A DNA stretch of 64,000 bases from Vibrio echinoideorum (lineage in GTDB: Bacteria; Pseudomonadota; Gammaproteobacteria; Enterobacterales; Vibrionaceae), in NCBI RefSeq assembly GCF_024347455.1, contig NZ_AP025483.1, positions 3,038,001-3,102,000 on the forward strand. Reading direction: 5' to 3'. Shown here piece after piece: positions 1 through 9,342 of this stretch. The position numbers were made by a program, and so were the translations under genes. A model generated the notes under the pieces. The model was given only the letters and a program-made list of their open reading frames with translations, searched no databases and was not told where the DNA came from. The first letter of the stretch is position 1. Each line of letters begins with the position of its first letter.

Positions 1-709
1 CACGGTGACCATGAATCAGCAGCACCATCTCACCGCGCTTACGGTTCGAATCTTCTTCAATCCACTCAATAAGTTCACCGAGTGGCAACCCTTGGATGGT
101 TTCGAATGTCTTGGTCAGCTCGCGCGCCAACACAACTTCGCGTTCTGGGCCTAAGATTTCAAGCATATCTTGCAAAGAGTCGGTAATACGGTGCGGTGAT
201 TCGTAGAAGATACAAGTACGCTCTGCTTTTGCGATCTCTAAGAACTTATCTTTGCGACCCTTGCTCTTTGGTGGCAAGAAGCCTTCAAAGCTGAAGCGAT
301 CCGACGGTAAACCAGAAGCACTTAACGCAGTAATCACTGCACAAGCACCAGGAAGTGGCACAACTCTCACACCCGCTTGACGACATTGTGAAACAAGATG
401 GTAACCTGGGTCACTGATTAAAGGAGTACCCGCATCAGAGACTAATGCGATAGACTGACCTTCTAATAACCTTTCGACTAGAACTTGCGCTTTAGTTTGT
501 TCATTATGATCATGTAAAGCGAACGTTCTGGTTGATATATTGAAGTGAGCAAGCAGCTTACCCGTGTGGCGTGTGTCTTCAGCTGCAATAACATCGACAC
601 TTGATAAAATTTCAATTGCTCTTTGAGTGATATCTCCCAAATTTCCGATTGGGGTTGGCACAATGTAGAGAGTTGGGCTCTCTGTGAGCAAGGTTTTGTT
701 ATCTGTCAT
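1..709 (-). CDS. rsmI: 16S rRNA 2'-O-ribose C1402 methyltransferase RsmI, cut by the window edge
   Basis: Reading down from an ATG at 709, the frame stays open to base 1, giving 236 residues of the N-terminal and middle part; the C-terminus lies outside the window. The translation starts [20 protein letters not shown] and carries [23 protein letters not shown] and the ESPHR segment typical of the tetrapyrrole-methylase-fold family to which RsmI belongs. RsmI uses S-adenosylmethionine to 2'-O-methylate C1402 of 16S rRNA in the decoding centre. It is divergent from lpoA across about 60 bp, the same arrangement as E. coli yraL/yraM. Identification is secure; only the end is missing. Confidence 0.95.
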   Translation of the reverse strand, partial: MTDNKTLLTESPTLYIVPTPIGNLGDITQRAIEILSSVDVIAAEDTRHTGKLLAHFNISTRTFALHDHNEQTKAQVLVERLLEGQSIALVSDAGTPLISDPGYHLVSQCRQAGVRVVPLPGACAVITALSASGLPSDRFSFEGFLPPKSKGRKDKFLEIAKAERTCIFYESPHRITDSLQDMLEILGPEREVVLARELTKTFETIQGLPLGELIEWIEEDSNRKRGEMVLLIHGHR

Positions 710-770
710 TTGTTTACCATCACTTCAACGATTAATATAGATACAAATTTATACGGAATTTAAAGAACTC

Positions 771-2588
771 ATGGCAACGATGAACCATAAGAGACTCAGT
801 GTACCACGCTTACTCACTCCAATTGCATTAGCAATTACATTGGCGGCTTGTTCTTCAGGCCCTCAAGCACCAACGCGTGTTGATATTACACTCGATCCAG
901 CGCAATCAACTGAAAGTTACATGATGCAGGCGGATAGTAGCAAAGGAAGTCTACAAAACGACTGGTTAATCATGGCACTTAAGGCTTCTGTGCAAGCTGG
1001 AAAAACCGATCAAGCGACTCTGCTTATCAAACGCTTAGCAAAACAAGAGCTAAGTGAAGTTCAACAAGCGGAGTGGCAATTAACCCGAGCTCAACTGCTG
1101 GTGAACAACTCACAACCGGAGCAGGCTTACAGCCAACTGAACTTCCAGCCTTGGTGGAAACTGCCTAACGAGCAATGGAAAGATTATCACGAGCTACGCG
1201 CTAACATTTCTGAAATGCAGAGCGAATATTTCGAAGCGAGCCGTGAGTTAGTGCTTTATTCAGAGTACTTGGACGCGGACGATGAGCTCCAACAACAAAC
1301 TGCCGACCGTATTTGGCAAAACCTGAACAGCTACTCTCAATATGAGATTCTAGAGCTTAAAACGTCTCCGACAGAAGACGTGTTAGCAGGTTGGTTACAG
1401 CTGGCTATTTACATGAAAACTCTCAACTCTAACCTTCCAGATCTACAAAAAACACTGTCTGATTGGTTAGCGGAGAATCCTCGTCATCCGGCCGCAACTT
1501 ACACACCTCAAGCGATTACCGACATCTTAGCGTTAGAAATCAGCAAGCCAACCAGCACAGCTCTGCTACTGCCGTTAACGGGTAAGTACGGCAAACAAGC
1601 TCAGCTTGTACGTGATGGTTTCATCTTTGCCATGATGAATGACAAAGAACGCGAAGAAGACGCGACGCTGACCGTTATGGACACTAACGTGCAAAGTGCC
1701 GCTGAAATTAAAGCGACACTGGAAGAAAACAACGTTGATTTCATTGTCGGCCCGCTGATTAAGAGCAACATCACTAAGCTTCAGCAAGCGCAAAAGAATC
1801 ACGAGAATTCAATTCCAGCTTTGGCTCTGAACATTCCAACGCAGCTAGAACCTGATACCAACATTTGTTATCTCGCTCTATCGCCAGAACAAGAAGTCGC
1901 TCAGGCCGCGAAACACCTTTTTGCTCAGGGCTACAAGTTCCCACTGATCCTAGCTCCGAAAGGTCGTTTAGGTGACCGAGTTGAGCAAGCGTTTAAAGAA
2001 GAGTGGAAAAAATACAGCAGCAACGATGTCGCGATGAGCTTTTTCTCAGATAAACGTCAACTACAGCGCAATGTGAACCAAGTCTTCGGATTGCAAGAAA
2101 GCCAGCAACGTATCGCTCAAATGGACGGGTTACTGAACCTAGATCTAGAAACAGAGCCTCGCAGTCGTCGTGATATCGATTCTGTCTACATAGTGGCGAA
2201 GAACTCTGAACTAACGCTGATCAAACCTTTCATTGAAGTAGCAATCAACCCAGATGCTAGCCAACCAGCACTGTTCTCAAACTCTCGCAGCAACAGCGGT
2301 GATAAACAGTATGAAGACCTAACTGGTGTTTTCTACAGCGATATTCCACTGTTAGTTGAGAACAAGAACGAGCTTAACAAAGAGCTAAACGATTTATGGC
2401 CTGCACATTCAAACGGCCAAAAACGTTTGCAAGCGCTGGGGATGGATGCCTATTACCTAATGGATGCACTGCCACAGATGAAAGCCGTACAGGGTTACAG
2501 CATTCCAGGTGAAACTGGCGTGTTAACCATCGACAACAACTGTGTTGTTCAACGTGAAATCAGCTGGGCAGAGCATGGGGCTTTTTAG
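771..2588 (+). CDS. lpoA: Outer-membrane lipoprotein LpoA, activator of PBP1A
   Basis: A 605-residue lipoprotein. Residues 1-26 form a signal peptide ending in lipobox LAAC (Cys27), followed by CSSG. An N-terminal helical, TPR-like region (about 50-260) precedes a periplasmic-binding-protein-like C-terminal domain (about 265-600, beginning near TALLLPLTGKYGKQA). In E. coli LpoA spans the periplasm from the outer membrane and stimulates peptidoglycan synthesis by PBP1A. It heads a cluster with yraN, diaA and dolP, and its stop overlaps the yraN start. Two start codons are possible, ATG 771 and ATG 780; neither has a strong ribosome-binding site, and both leave the lipobox intact. Confidence 0.95.
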   Translation: MATMNHKRLSVPRLLTPIALAITLAACSSGPQAPTRVDITLDPAQSTESYMMQADSSKGSLQNDWLIMALKASVQAGKTDQATLLIKRLAKQELSEVQQAEWQLTRAQLLVNNSQPEQAYSQLNFQPWWKLPNEQWKDYHELRANISEMQSEYFEASRELVLYSEYLDADDELQQQTADRIWQNLNSYSQYEILELKTSPTEDVLAGWLQLAIYMKTLNSNLPDLQKTLSDWLAENPRHPAATYTPQAITDILALEISKPTSTALLLPLTGKYGKQAQLVRDGFIFAMMNDKEREEDATLTVMDTNVQSAAEIKATLEENNVDFIVGPLIKSNITKLQQAQKNHENSIPALALNIPTQLEPDTNICYLALSPEQEVAQAAKHLFAQGYKFPLILAPKGRLGDRVEQAFKEEWKKYSSNDVAMSFFSDKRQLQRNVNQVFGLQESQQRIAQMDGLLNLDLETEPRSRRDIDSVYIVAKNSELTLIKPFIEVAINPDASQPALFSNSRSNSGDKQYEDLTGVFYSDIPLLVENKNELNKELNDLWPAHSNGQKRLQALGMDAYYLMDALPQMKAVQGYSIPGETGVLTIDNNCVVQREISWAEHGAF

Positions 2589-2973
2589 CCGAAAGTTCCT
2601 GTCTAAAGCACCTATCACCCACAAACAAGTGGGTGATAAATACGAGACCGTGGCTAAAAATTATTTAGTTGGCCACGGTTTATCGTTAATTCAAGAAAAC
2701 TTCATAGCTAAATGTGGCGAGATTGATCTTATAATGCGCCATAACAATACGGTTGTGTTTGCTGAGGTAAAATACCGCAAGCAAACCAGCTACGGACATG
2801 CCGCTGAAATGGTAACAACAAAGAAGTCACAGAAGCTGCTCAAAACAGCCAATGTTTGGCTTATGCAGCAAGGCTTGTCGGTGCACTCTACAGATTTCAG
2901 ATTTGATATCGTTGCCATTGAAGGGCCGAATGACAATATCGACTGGATTCAAAACGCGATTACCCAAGGATAA
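2575..2973 (+). CDS. yraN: YraN/UPF0102 family predicted endonuclease-like protein
   Basis: A 132-residue protein of the UPF0102 family, which has a restriction-endonuclease-like fold. The visible core is [18 protein letters not shown], then CGEIDLIM and [10 protein letters not shown], the E-D-ExK spacing expected of that fold. The biochemical role in bacteria is not settled. I place the start at ATG 2575, where it overlaps the last codons of lpoA; an upstream in-frame GTG at 2542 would add 11 residues but has no better ribosome-binding site. The short overlaps suggest cotranscription with lpoA and diaA. Confidence 0.88.
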   Translation: MGLFSRKFLSKAPITHKQVGDKYETVAKNYLVGHGLSLIQENFIAKCGEIDLIMRHNNTVVFAEVKYRKQTSYGHAAEMVTTKKSQKLLKTANVWLMQQGLSVHSTDFRFDIVAIEGPNDNIDWIQNAITQG

Positions 2974-2975
2974 AC

Positions 2976-3566
2976 ATGCTAGACAGCATTAAAGAAAGTT
3001 TTACAGAAAGTATTCAAATCCAAATTGCGGCTGCAGAAGCACTGCCAGACGCAATCACGCATGCCGCACAAGCAATGGTTGCTACCTTGCTCAACGGAAA
3101 CAAAATCCTTTGTTGTGGTAATGGTGGTTCGGCATCGAATGCTCAGCAATTTGTCTCGTGCTTGCTCAACCGTTTTGAAACAGAGCGTCCTAGCCTTCCA
3201 GCGATGGCACTAATGGCTGATAACACCACGTTAACGGCAGTAGCAAACGACTACCACTATGAAGAGATCTTCTCTAAACAAGTACGTGCATTTGGTCAAA
3301 CGGGTGATATTTTACTGGCTATCTCTACCAGCGGTAACAGCAAGAACATCATTAAAGCAATGGAAGCCGCGGTAACACGTGACATGACGATCATTGCCTT
3401 TACTGGTAAAGATGGTGGTGAAATGGCAGGTTTGCTTGGCGAACACGATGTCGAAATTCGTATCCCTTCACACCGTACAGCGCGTATTCATGAAGTGCAC
3501 ATGGTGACACTGCATTGCCTATGTGACCTAATCGATCAAGTACTCTTCCCTGCTCACGAAGAGTGA
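2976..3566 (+). CDS. diaA: DnaA initiator-associating protein DiaA (SIS domain)
   Basis: A 196-residue protein consisting of one SIS (sugar isomerase) domain. [14 protein letters not shown] (about residues 45-58) is the phosphosugar-binding loop and [21 protein letters not shown] follows the DiaA/GmhA pattern. In E. coli DiaA forms a tetramer that binds DnaA and promotes timely initiation at oriC. GmhA (phosphoheptose isomerase) is a close paralogue, but the position directly downstream of yraN and upstream of dolP matches E. coli diaA. It starts 2 bp after the yraN stop, so it probably belongs to the lpoA-yraN-diaA-dolP transcript. Confidence 0.93.
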   Translation: MLDSIKESFTESIQIQIAAAEALPDAITHAAQAMVATLLNGNKILCCGNGGSASNAQQFVSCLLNRFETERPSLPAMALMADNTTLTAVANDYHYEEIFSKQVRAFGQTGDILLAISTSGNSKNIIKAMEAAVTRDMTIIAFTGKDGGEMAGLLGEHDVEIRIPSHRTARIHEVHMVTLHCLCDLIDQVLFPAHEE

Positions 3567-3582
3567 TACACGGAGCATCACA

Positions 3583-4191
3583 ATGAAATCATTAACCTCT
3601 ATGAGGCTGTTTAAGCTGATTAGTGTTTCGCTACTTACACTTTCCCTGTCTGGTTGTGCTGGAATTTTCATTGCTGGTGCAGCAACCACAGCGAACTTAG
3701 TCACTGATACGCGAACGACCAAAGAAATTTGGAACGACAACAATATTGAATTTGAAGTCGCCGCTATCACCAACAAACAACCTTACCGCGGAAATGTACG
3801 AGTTACAGCTAGCTCTTATCGAGGTTCAGTTGTATTGATGGGACAAGCGACCACAGATTCAGAGCGTCGCGCCTTTGAAAGCCAAGCTAAAGATGTGGCG
3901 GGCGTAGAGAGCATTCACAATCAGGTGCGCGTAAAAGAGCCACTTTCGATCAGTGCGATCAGTAAAGATAGCTGGATCACTACTAAGGTGAAATCCGCTT
4001 TACTGGCGAACGCTGATCTAAACGGCATCAAGGTTAAAGTGATAACTGAGGACTCAGAGGTATTCTTACTTGGATTAGTTTCTCGAGAACATGCTGATAT
4101 CGCGACGGAAGTTGCACGTAATGTCTCAGGCGTAAAGCAAGTAATACGAGCATTCGAATATGGTGAAGAAGAAGAGACTTCGGTTAATTAA
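3583..4191 (+). CDS. dolP: Outer-membrane BON-domain lipoprotein DolP (YraP)
   Basis: A 202-residue lipoprotein. A signal peptide ends in lipobox LSGC (LSLSGCAGIFIAG), with two BON domains at roughly 55-120 and 130-195. The second carries VKVITEDSEVFLLGLVSREHADIA, a typical BON strand-helix unit. In E. coli DolP sits at the inner face of the outer membrane, is recruited to division sites and supports envelope integrity. It is the last gene of the lpoA cluster, 16 bp after diaA, and is followed by a strong terminator shared with the convergent sspB. Confidence 0.93.
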   Translation: MKSLTSMRLFKLISVSLLTLSLSGCAGIFIAGAATTANLVTDTRTTKEIWNDNNIEFEVAAITNKQPYRGNVRVTASSYRGSVVLMGQATTDSERRAFESQAKDVAGVESIHNQVRVKEPLSISAISKDSWITTKVKSALLANADLNGIKVKVITEDSEVFLLGLVSREHADIATEVARNVSGVKQVIRAFEYGEEEETSVN

Positions 4192-4296
4192 CTAGTCACT
4201 TATATGTTCAATACTGGCTAATGCAGGTGCTCAGAAGCTGGATCAAAAAGCTGGGCAGCCTTAACTCACTGAAGACATAACCCGAAAGCACAAAAA

Positions 4297-4328
4297 GAAA
4301 AAGCAGCGATAAATCGCTGCTTTTTTAT
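4297..4328. terminator. Bidirectional intrinsic terminator between dolP and sspB
   Basis: Arms AGCAGCGAT and ATCGCTGCT with a 2-nt loop, flanked by an A-run on the left and a T-run on the right, so it can end transcription from both sides. Confidence 0.9.
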
Positions 4329-4349
4329 TTGGTCGTCATTTTACTAACG

Positions 4350-4844
4350 TTATTTGATAACACGAAGGCTTGGGCGACCTTTTGCTGGTCGAGGTGGCTC
4401 AGGATCTGAGTCAGGCTCTTCAGCATCGACGTCTGCCGTAGCTACGCTCAAAGATGGACCTTTTTCTGGTTCTTCAAAAGGACTTTCTTCAATCCCTTCT
4501 TCAAACGCTTCCATGTATGCCTCTTCAGGTTCAAACATGGTACCGGCACCATTTTCACGAGCGTAAATCGCTTGCACTGCATAAAGAGGAACGATCACAG
4601 AATGTGGACGACCGCTAAAGCGCGCACTAAACGTCACAGCTTCGTTACCCAGTTCAAGTTGTCCAACGGCACGAGGCGCGATGTTCAGAATGATCTGACC
4701 ATCTTGAACAAACTCTTCTGGAACTCGCACACCTGGTAGTGTTGCTTCAACAACAAGGTGAGGAGTTAATTCGTTATCAACCAGCCATTCATAAAATGCA
4801 CGAAGCATGTATGGTCGGCGTGGAGTCATATTTGAAATATCCAT
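4350..4844 (-). CDS. sspB: ClpXP protease specificity-enhancing factor SspB
   Basis: A 164-residue adaptor. The N-terminal substrate-binding domain (MDISNMTPRRPYMLRAFYEW to about residue 110) is very close to E. coli SspB. After it comes an acidic, proline-rich flexible linker, and the extreme C-terminus GRPSLRVIK is the ClpX-docking motif. SspB tethers ssrA-tagged proteins from stalled ribosomes, and RseA fragments, to ClpX. It lies 6 bp after sspA, as in E. coli, and both are probably on one message. Confidence 0.96.
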   Translation of the reverse strand: MDISNMTPRRPYMLRAFYEWLVDNELTPHLVVEATLPGVRVPEEFVQDGQIILNIAPRAVGQLELGNEAVTFSARFSGRPHSVIVPLYAVQAIYARENGAGTMFEPEEAYMEAFEEGIEESPFEEPEKGPSLSVATADVDAEEPDSDPEPPRPAKGRPSLRVIK

Positions 4845-4850
4845 AAACGC

Positions 4851-5486
4851 TTAGCGAACGAGTCGCATCTCACGCTCAGCTTCCGTTAGAGAAGCTAGGA
4901 ATGAATCACGTTCGAATACGCGGTTCATGTAAATCTTAAGCTCTTTAGAACCAGGACCAATTAGTTCGATACCAAGCTCAGGTAAACGCCATAATAGCGG
5001 AGCTAGGTAACAATCGATTAGGCTAAACTCTTCGCTCATGAAGTATTCATATTCAGCGAAAACAGGAGCAAGAGTCAGTAGGTCGTTGCGCAGTTTAACG
5101 CGAGCAGCTTCTGATTCTTCAGCGTTGCCTTTAACGATCTTCTCAGCAACTGAATACCAGTTACGCTCAATGCGGTACATCATTAGACGGCTATTACCAC
5201 GAGCAACCGGGTATACAGGCATCAATGGTGGATGAGGAAAACGCTCATCAAGATATTCCATAATGATCTTTGAGTCATATAACGCAAGCTCGCGATCAAT
5301 TAGGGTAGGTACTGATTTGTACGGGTTCAGTTCAACAAGCTCTGCTGGTAGATTTTTCTCATCAACCAACTCAACTTCAACACTTACGCCTTTTTCAGCA
5401 AGAACAATGCGCACCTGATGGCTATACATATCAGAAGCACTTGAGAAAAGAGTCATCACAGAACGTTTATTGGCAGCTACAGCCAT
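4851..5486 (-). CDS. sspA: Stringent starvation protein A
   Basis: A 211-residue glutathione-S-transferase-fold protein. Its first residues, MAVAANKRSVMTLFSSASDM, are almost those of E. coli SspA. The thioredoxin-like domain (about 10-85) includes the cis-proline region KSVPTLIDRELALYDS; the helical domain follows. SspA associates with RNA polymerase and affects stationary-phase and stress transcription, in E. coli by lowering H-NS levels. Upstream is the petC terminator, so the gene probably has its own promoter in the 5487-5584 gap, where I could not fix one. Confidence 0.96.
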   Translation of the reverse strand: MAVAANKRSVMTLFSSASDMYSHQVRIVLAEKGVSVEVELVDEKNLPAELVELNPYKSVPTLIDRELALYDSKIIMEYLDERFPHPPLMPVYPVARGNSRLMMYRIERNWYSVAEKIVKGNAEESEAARVKLRNDLLTLAPVFAEYEYFMSEEFSLIDCYLAPLLWRLPELGIELIGPGSKELKIYMNRVFERDSFLASLTEAEREMRLVR

Positions 5487-5506
5487 GGAGCCCTCCAGTA
5501 CACTTT

Positions 5507-5540
5507 AAATAAAAACAATGGAGGCCTAAAAGCCTCCATT
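5507..5540 (-). terminator. Intrinsic terminator after petABC
   Basis: Arms AATGGAGGC (5517-5525) and GCCTCCATT (5532-5540) with a 6-nt loop. On the minus strand the hairpin is followed by GTTTTTATTT. It separates the petABC operon from sspAB. Confidence 0.85.
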
Positions 5541-5584
5541 GAACATTAACATAATTTGGGAATTAGCACGGTATTATAGCATAA

Positions 5585-6322
5585 TTAGTGCACATCACGC
5601 CAATACTCTTTCTTCAGCAAAATCACAATGATAGTGAATATTACTAAGAAGGCCATAACCCACCAACCCATCGCATGACGCTCAAGTTGTACTGGATCAC
5701 CCGAGTAAACTAGGAAGTTGACCAAGTCACGAACCGCTTCATCGTATTCACCAGTACTTAACTCACCAGAACCATCAGTTTCAGTACCAACAACAACGGT
5801 AACTTCTTCACCGTCTACCATGTGCGTTTCGTAAATTGGTGTAGGGATACCTTGTAGCTCTTCAAGAACGTGTGGCATACCAACACTTGGGAAAACAATG
5901 TTGTTCACACCAAATGGACGAGATGGATCTTCATAGAAAGTACGAAGGTACGTGTACAACCAGTCTGCACCACGAACACGAGCAACCAATGTCAGGTCAG
6001 GTGGTGGAGCACCAAACCAACTTGCTGCTTGATCCGCTGGCATCGAGTTAACCATCAAGCTACCAATTTTAGCTTCTGGATCGAAGATCAGGTTTTCCTT
6101 CATCAGGTCTACCGGAATCTCCAAATCATTAGCGACACGCTCATAGCGCTGGTACTGCGTTGAGTGACAAGCAAAACAGTAGTTCATGAACATCTTAGCG
6201 CCATTTTGCAATGAGGCCTTGTCTGTTAAATCATAGTTCGCTTTGTCTAACGGTACACTTGCGCCTGCTGCCATCGCCAATGACGGCAACATAGCAAATA
6301 AAATTACAATCCACTTTTTCAT
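5585..6322 (-). CDS. petC: Cytochrome c1 of the ubiquinol-cytochrome c reductase
   Basis: A 245-residue membrane-anchored c-type cytochrome. A signal peptide (about 1-18) precedes the haem-binding motif CFACH at residues 49-53; a single C-terminal helix (WWVMAFLVIFTIIVILL) anchors it in the inner membrane with the haem domain in the periplasm. Cytochrome c1 takes electrons from the Rieske protein and passes them to soluble cytochrome c. The start overlaps the petB stop by 4 bp, consistent with translational coupling in petABC. The length is short compared with alphaproteobacterial c1 but normal for gammaproteobacteria. Confidence 0.96.
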   Translation of the reverse strand: MKKWIVILFAMLPSLAMAAGASVPLDKANYDLTDKASLQNGAKMFMNYCFACHSTQYQRYERVANDLEIPVDLMKENLIFDPEAKIGSLMVNSMPADQAASWFGAPPPDLTLVARVRGADWLYTYLRTFYEDPSRPFGVNNIVFPSVGMPHVLEELQGIPTPIYETHMVDGEEVTVVVGTETDGSGELSTGEYDEAVRDLVNFLVYSGDPVQLERHAMGWWVMAFLVIFTIIVILLKKEYWRDVH

Positions 6323-7584
6323 TTGAACGTCACCCTTTCCGGTAATGGTTTCGTCGCTTCATTTTTACTGTAGAACCACAGCAGAACGAAGAACATGAAG
6401 TAACCTAAGCTAAAGATTTGAGCGAGTAGCGTGTATGTTGGCGTTGCTGGAAGCGCACCAAGTATACCAAGCGCAATAAAGCTTATTGTGAATTGGATGA
6501 TGTTAATCAAATGCAGTTTGCTACGGTAACGGTAAGAGCGCACTTTACAACGGTCGAACCATGGAAGTAGGAATAGCACCACAATAGAAGCGCCCATTGC
6601 AACAATACCTAACAGCTTATCTGGAACAGCACGTAGTACAGCGTAGAACGGCGTGAAGTACCAAACTGGAGCGATATGCTCAGGCGTTTTCAGTGGGTTT
6701 GCAGCTTCAAAGTTAGGCGGCTCAAGGAAATACCCACCCATCTCTGGGTTAAAGAACAGCACGTAACAGAACAGGAATAGGAAACCAGCAACACCTACCA
6801 TATCTTTCACGGTCCCGTATGGGTGGAAAGGAATAGAATCGATGATGTCGTATTTCTTAGTGTAATCCTTGTGGAATGGGAACTGAGTTTTGTAATCGTC
6901 GCCCATTGTGCCTTTCGGAAGTTTTGTCTCGATACCGTCAGGGTTATTCGAGCCCACTTCGTGTAGCGCTAGTACGTGAAGTACGATAAGCAGCAACAGT
7001 ACAATTGGTAGAGCGATAACGTGCAGTGCGAAGAAACGGTTTAGCGTTGCACCAGAGATGATGTAATCACCACGGATCCAAAGCGTTAAGTCATCACCTA
7101 TAACAGGGATTGCACCGAACAAAGAGATGATTACCTGCGCGCCCCAGTAAGACATTTGGCCCCATGGTAGTAAGTAACCCATGAAAGCTTCAGCCATAAG
7201 CACTAAGAAGATCAACATACCGAAGATCCATAGTAGCTCACGAGGTTTTTGGTAAGAACCGTAGATTAGACCACGGAACATATGCAGGTAAATAACGACG
7301 AAGAACGCAGAAGCGCCAGTCGAGTGCATATAACGCAGTAACCAACCAAATTCAACATCACGCATGATGTATTCGACAGAAGCAAACGCACCATCACCAG
7401 ACGGTACGTAGTTCATTGTTAACCAGATCCCCGTAAGGATTTGGTTAACCAATACCAACATTGCCAAAGAACCAAAAAGGTACCAAAAGTTAAAGTTCTT
7501 AGGCATTGGATATTCAGATAAGTGCTTTTTATAAGCATTCATCGCAGGTAGACGTTTTTCTACCCAATCAAGCAATCCTTGCAT
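6319..7584 (-). CDS. petB: Cytochrome b of the bc1 complex
   Basis: A 421-residue membrane protein with about eight helices. The four haem-b ligands are His87, His101, His188 and His203: the first pair has 13 residues between, the second pair 14. The Qo-site motif usually written PEWY reads PVWY at 306-309, so the glutamate is a valine. Cytochrome b oxidises ubiquinol at the Qo site and reduces quinone at Qi, moving protons across the inner membrane. It overlaps petA by one base and petC by four. Full length, no damage seen. Confidence 0.96.
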   Translation of the reverse strand: MQGLLDWVEKRLPAMNAYKKHLSEYPMPKNFNFWYLFGSLAMLVLVNQILTGIWLTMNYVPSGDGAFASVEYIMRDVEFGWLLRYMHSTGASAFFVVIYLHMFRGLIYGSYQKPRELLWIFGMLIFLVLMAEAFMGYLLPWGQMSYWGAQVIISLFGAIPVIGDDLTLWIRGDYIISGATLNRFFALHVIALPIVLLLLIVLHVLALHEVGSNNPDGIETKLPKGTMGDDYKTQFPFHKDYTKKYDIIDSIPFHPYGTVKDMVGVAGFLFLFCYVLFFNPEMGGYFLEPPNFEAANPLKTPEHIAPVWYFTPFYAVLRAVPDKLLGIVAMGASIVVLFLLPWFDRCKVRSYRYRSKLHLINIIQFTISFIALGILGALPATPTYTLLAQIFSLGYFMFFVLLWFYSKNEATKPLPERVTFK

Positions 7585-8174
7585 TATGCGTCTCCCTCGT
7601 CGACACCGATCATGATCTTCGTGTCACTCAAATACATATGCTTTGGCACAACAAGGTTCAACGGTGCTGGTACGCCCTGAAACACTCGACCTGCCATGTC
7701 AAACTTTGACCCGTGGCAAGGACAGAAGAAACCGGACTTAACACCTTGAACTTGCTCTGCGAAAGAATCAGGCAAGTAAGTAGGAGAACAACCTAAGTGC
7801 GTACAAAAACCGACAGCAATAAAGAACTCCGGTTTAATTGAACGGAATTCATTCTGTGCGTAATCGGGTTGTTGTTCAGTCTCAGATTGAGGGTCACGTA
7901 GTTGACCACCGATCGCTTTTAGGTTTTCTAGTACCGATTCAGCTCGGCGTACAACCCATACAGGTTTACCTTGCCACTCGACACGAACCATTTGTCCCGG
8001 TTCTAACTTACTGACTTCCACTTCCACCGGCGCACCTGCAGCTTTCGCCTTGGCACTCGGGTTCCATGATTTAATAAAAGGCACGGCTACAGCAGCTGCT
8101 CCTAAACCACCAACAACGGCTGTTGTTGCGGTTAAGAAACGCCTGCGACCGTTATTTAAAGGCGCGTTGCTCAT
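7584..8174 (-). CDS. petA: Rieske iron-sulfur subunit of the bc1 complex
   Basis: A 196-residue protein. The N-terminus carries a twin-arginine motif (RRRFLTA, residues 10-16) followed by a hydrophobic anchor (about 17-34), as expected for Tat-exported Rieske proteins. The 2Fe-2S cluster ligands are Cys124 and His126 in CTHLGC and Cys151 and His154 in CPCH. It moves electrons from ubiquinol bound at cytochrome b to cytochrome c1. First gene of petABC; a plausible promoter sits about 100 bp upstream and AAGGAG lies in the leader. Confidence 0.96.
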   Translation of the reverse strand: MSNAPLNNGRRRFLTATTAVVGGLGAAAVAVPFIKSWNPSAKAKAAGAPVEVEVSKLEPGQMVRVEWQGKPVWVVRRAESVLENLKAIGGQLRDPQSETEQQPDYAQNEFRSIKPEFFIAVGFCTHLGCSPTYLPDSFAEQVQGVKSGFFCPCHGSKFDMAGRVFQGVPAPLNLVVPKHMYLSDTKIMIGVDEGDA

Positions 8175-8271
8175 CCAAACATTCTCCCATTTGCTCCTTA
8201 TGGATTGAAATAATTCCGATTAAAGAGCATGGCTAACAAAATATGTATTTAGTTCTATTTATTGACGGCAA

Positions 8272-8300
8272 ATGATAAATAAAACCCTACTTTTTGACAA
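8272..8300 (-). promoter_or_regulatory. Probable sigma-70 promoter of petABC
   Basis: On the minus strand TTGTCA (8295-8300), a 17-bp spacer, then TATCAT (8272-8277). This places the transcript start about 90 bases upstream of the petA start codon. Prediction from consensus only. Confidence 0.55.
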
Positions 8301-8424
8301 GATAAAGCTACCTTTTTGTAACAATCATGAGGCAAAGCGCACATTGGGTTACAAAAGCTTTCAAAATATAAGAATTTGGGAATAAAACGAGGAGGGAAAA
8401 GCGTTTAGCGGGAGCTAGAAAGAC

Positions 8425-8451
8425 AAAAAGCCCGGCATATAGCCGAGCTTT
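8425..8451 (-). terminator. Intrinsic terminator after rplM-rpsI
   Basis: On the minus strand a GC-rich stem (AAAGCTCGGC with GCCGGGCTTT, one mismatch) around TATAT, ending in a T-run. Confidence 0.85.
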
Positions 8452-8505
8452 GAACCACAATTCCAGTAATAAAACTGGTCGCGTGTATTTTTCGGTAAGG
8501 AAAAA

Positions 8506-8898
8506 TTAACGCTTAGAGAATTGAGGTTTACGACGTGCTTTACGTAGACCAACTTTCTTACGTTCAACGCAACGAGCGTCACGCGTAACATAGCCAGCTG
8601 CACGTAGAGCAGGACGTAGAGTTTCATCGTATTCCATAAGAGCACGAGTGATACCGTGGCGGATTGCGCCAGCTTGACCTGAAATACCACCACCAGAAAC
8701 AGTGATGTAAAGGTCAAGTTTCTCAGTTAGTTCAACTAGCTCAAGAGGTTGCTTAACAACCATACGAGAAGTTGGACGACCGAAGTAAACATCAAGGCTA
8801 CGCTTGTTGATTACGATCTCACCAGAGCCTGGTTTGATGAAAACACGAGCTGCTGAGCTTTTGCGACGACCAGTGCCGTAGTATTGATTCTCTGCCAT
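8506..8898 (-). CDS. rpsI: 30S ribosomal protein S9
   Basis: A 130-residue protein that starts [20 protein letters not shown] and ends in the basic tail [12 protein letters not shown], which reaches the decoding site in the ribosome. The family start is ATG 8898; an upstream in-frame start would add only five residues without family support. It lies 15 bp after rplM on the same strand, the conserved L13-S9 operon. Confidence 0.98.
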   Translation of the reverse strand: MAENQYYGTGRRKSSAARVFIKPGSGEIVINKRSLDVYFGRPTSRMVVKQPLELVELTEKLDLYITVSGGGISGQAGAIRHGITRALMEYDETLRPALRAAGYVTRDARCVERKKVGLRKARRKPQFSKR

Positions 8899-8913
8899 TG
8901 TCTTAATCCCCAA

Positions 8914-9342
8914 TTAGATGTCTAGTACTTGTGGTTGTTGAGCAACATGGTTGTGCTCAGTACCAGCGTATACTTTAAGCTTACGGTACATCGCGCGGCC
9001 TAGAGGACCACGTGGAAGCATACCTTTAACTGCTAGTTCAAGAACCATTTCTGGTTTCTTAGCAATAAGCTTTTCAAAAGTGATAGTTTTAAGACCACCT
9101 GGGAACTCAGAGTGACGGTAGTAAACCTTACCCTTAGCTTTGTTACCAGTCACAGCAACTTTCTCAGCGTTAACAACGATGATGTAATCACCAGTGTCTA
9201 CGTGAGGAGTGTATTCTGCTTTGTGCTTGCCGCGTAGGCGAGAAGCGATTTCACTTGCTAGACGGCCAAGAGTTTTGCCTTCAGCGTCTACAACATACCA
9301 GTCGCGTTTTACAGTTTCTGGTTTAGCAACGAAAGTTTTCAT
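8914..9342 (-). CDS. rplM: 50S ribosomal protein L13
   Basis: A 142-residue protein, the usual length, with [20 protein letters not shown] at the start and the conserved [27 protein letters not shown] and [20 protein letters not shown] segments. It is an early-assembling protein of the large subunit. In E. coli L13 represses its own operon by binding the mRNA leader, and the leader here (9343 to about 9495) contains comparable strong hairpins. First gene of rplM-rpsI. Confidence 0.98.
   Translation of the reverse strand: MKTFVAKPETVKRDWYVVDAEGKTLGRLASEIASRLRGKHKAEYTPHVDTGDYIIVVNAEKVAVTGNKAKGKVYYRHSEFPGGLKTITFEKLIAKKPEMVLELAVKGMLPRGPLGRAMYRKLKVYAGTEHNHVAQQPQVLDI

Larger units (their letters stand above)
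8175..8505. other. Intergenic region petA / rpsI
   Basis: A 331-bp gap. It holds the petABC promoter (8272-8300) and the rpsI terminator (8425-8451). The rest is AT-rich, and no convincing small gene was seen. Confidence 0.7.

Noticed and set aside
478-663. Open frame on the minus strand inside rsmI
   Set aside because: It overlaps the well-supported rsmI frame in another register and has no family features.
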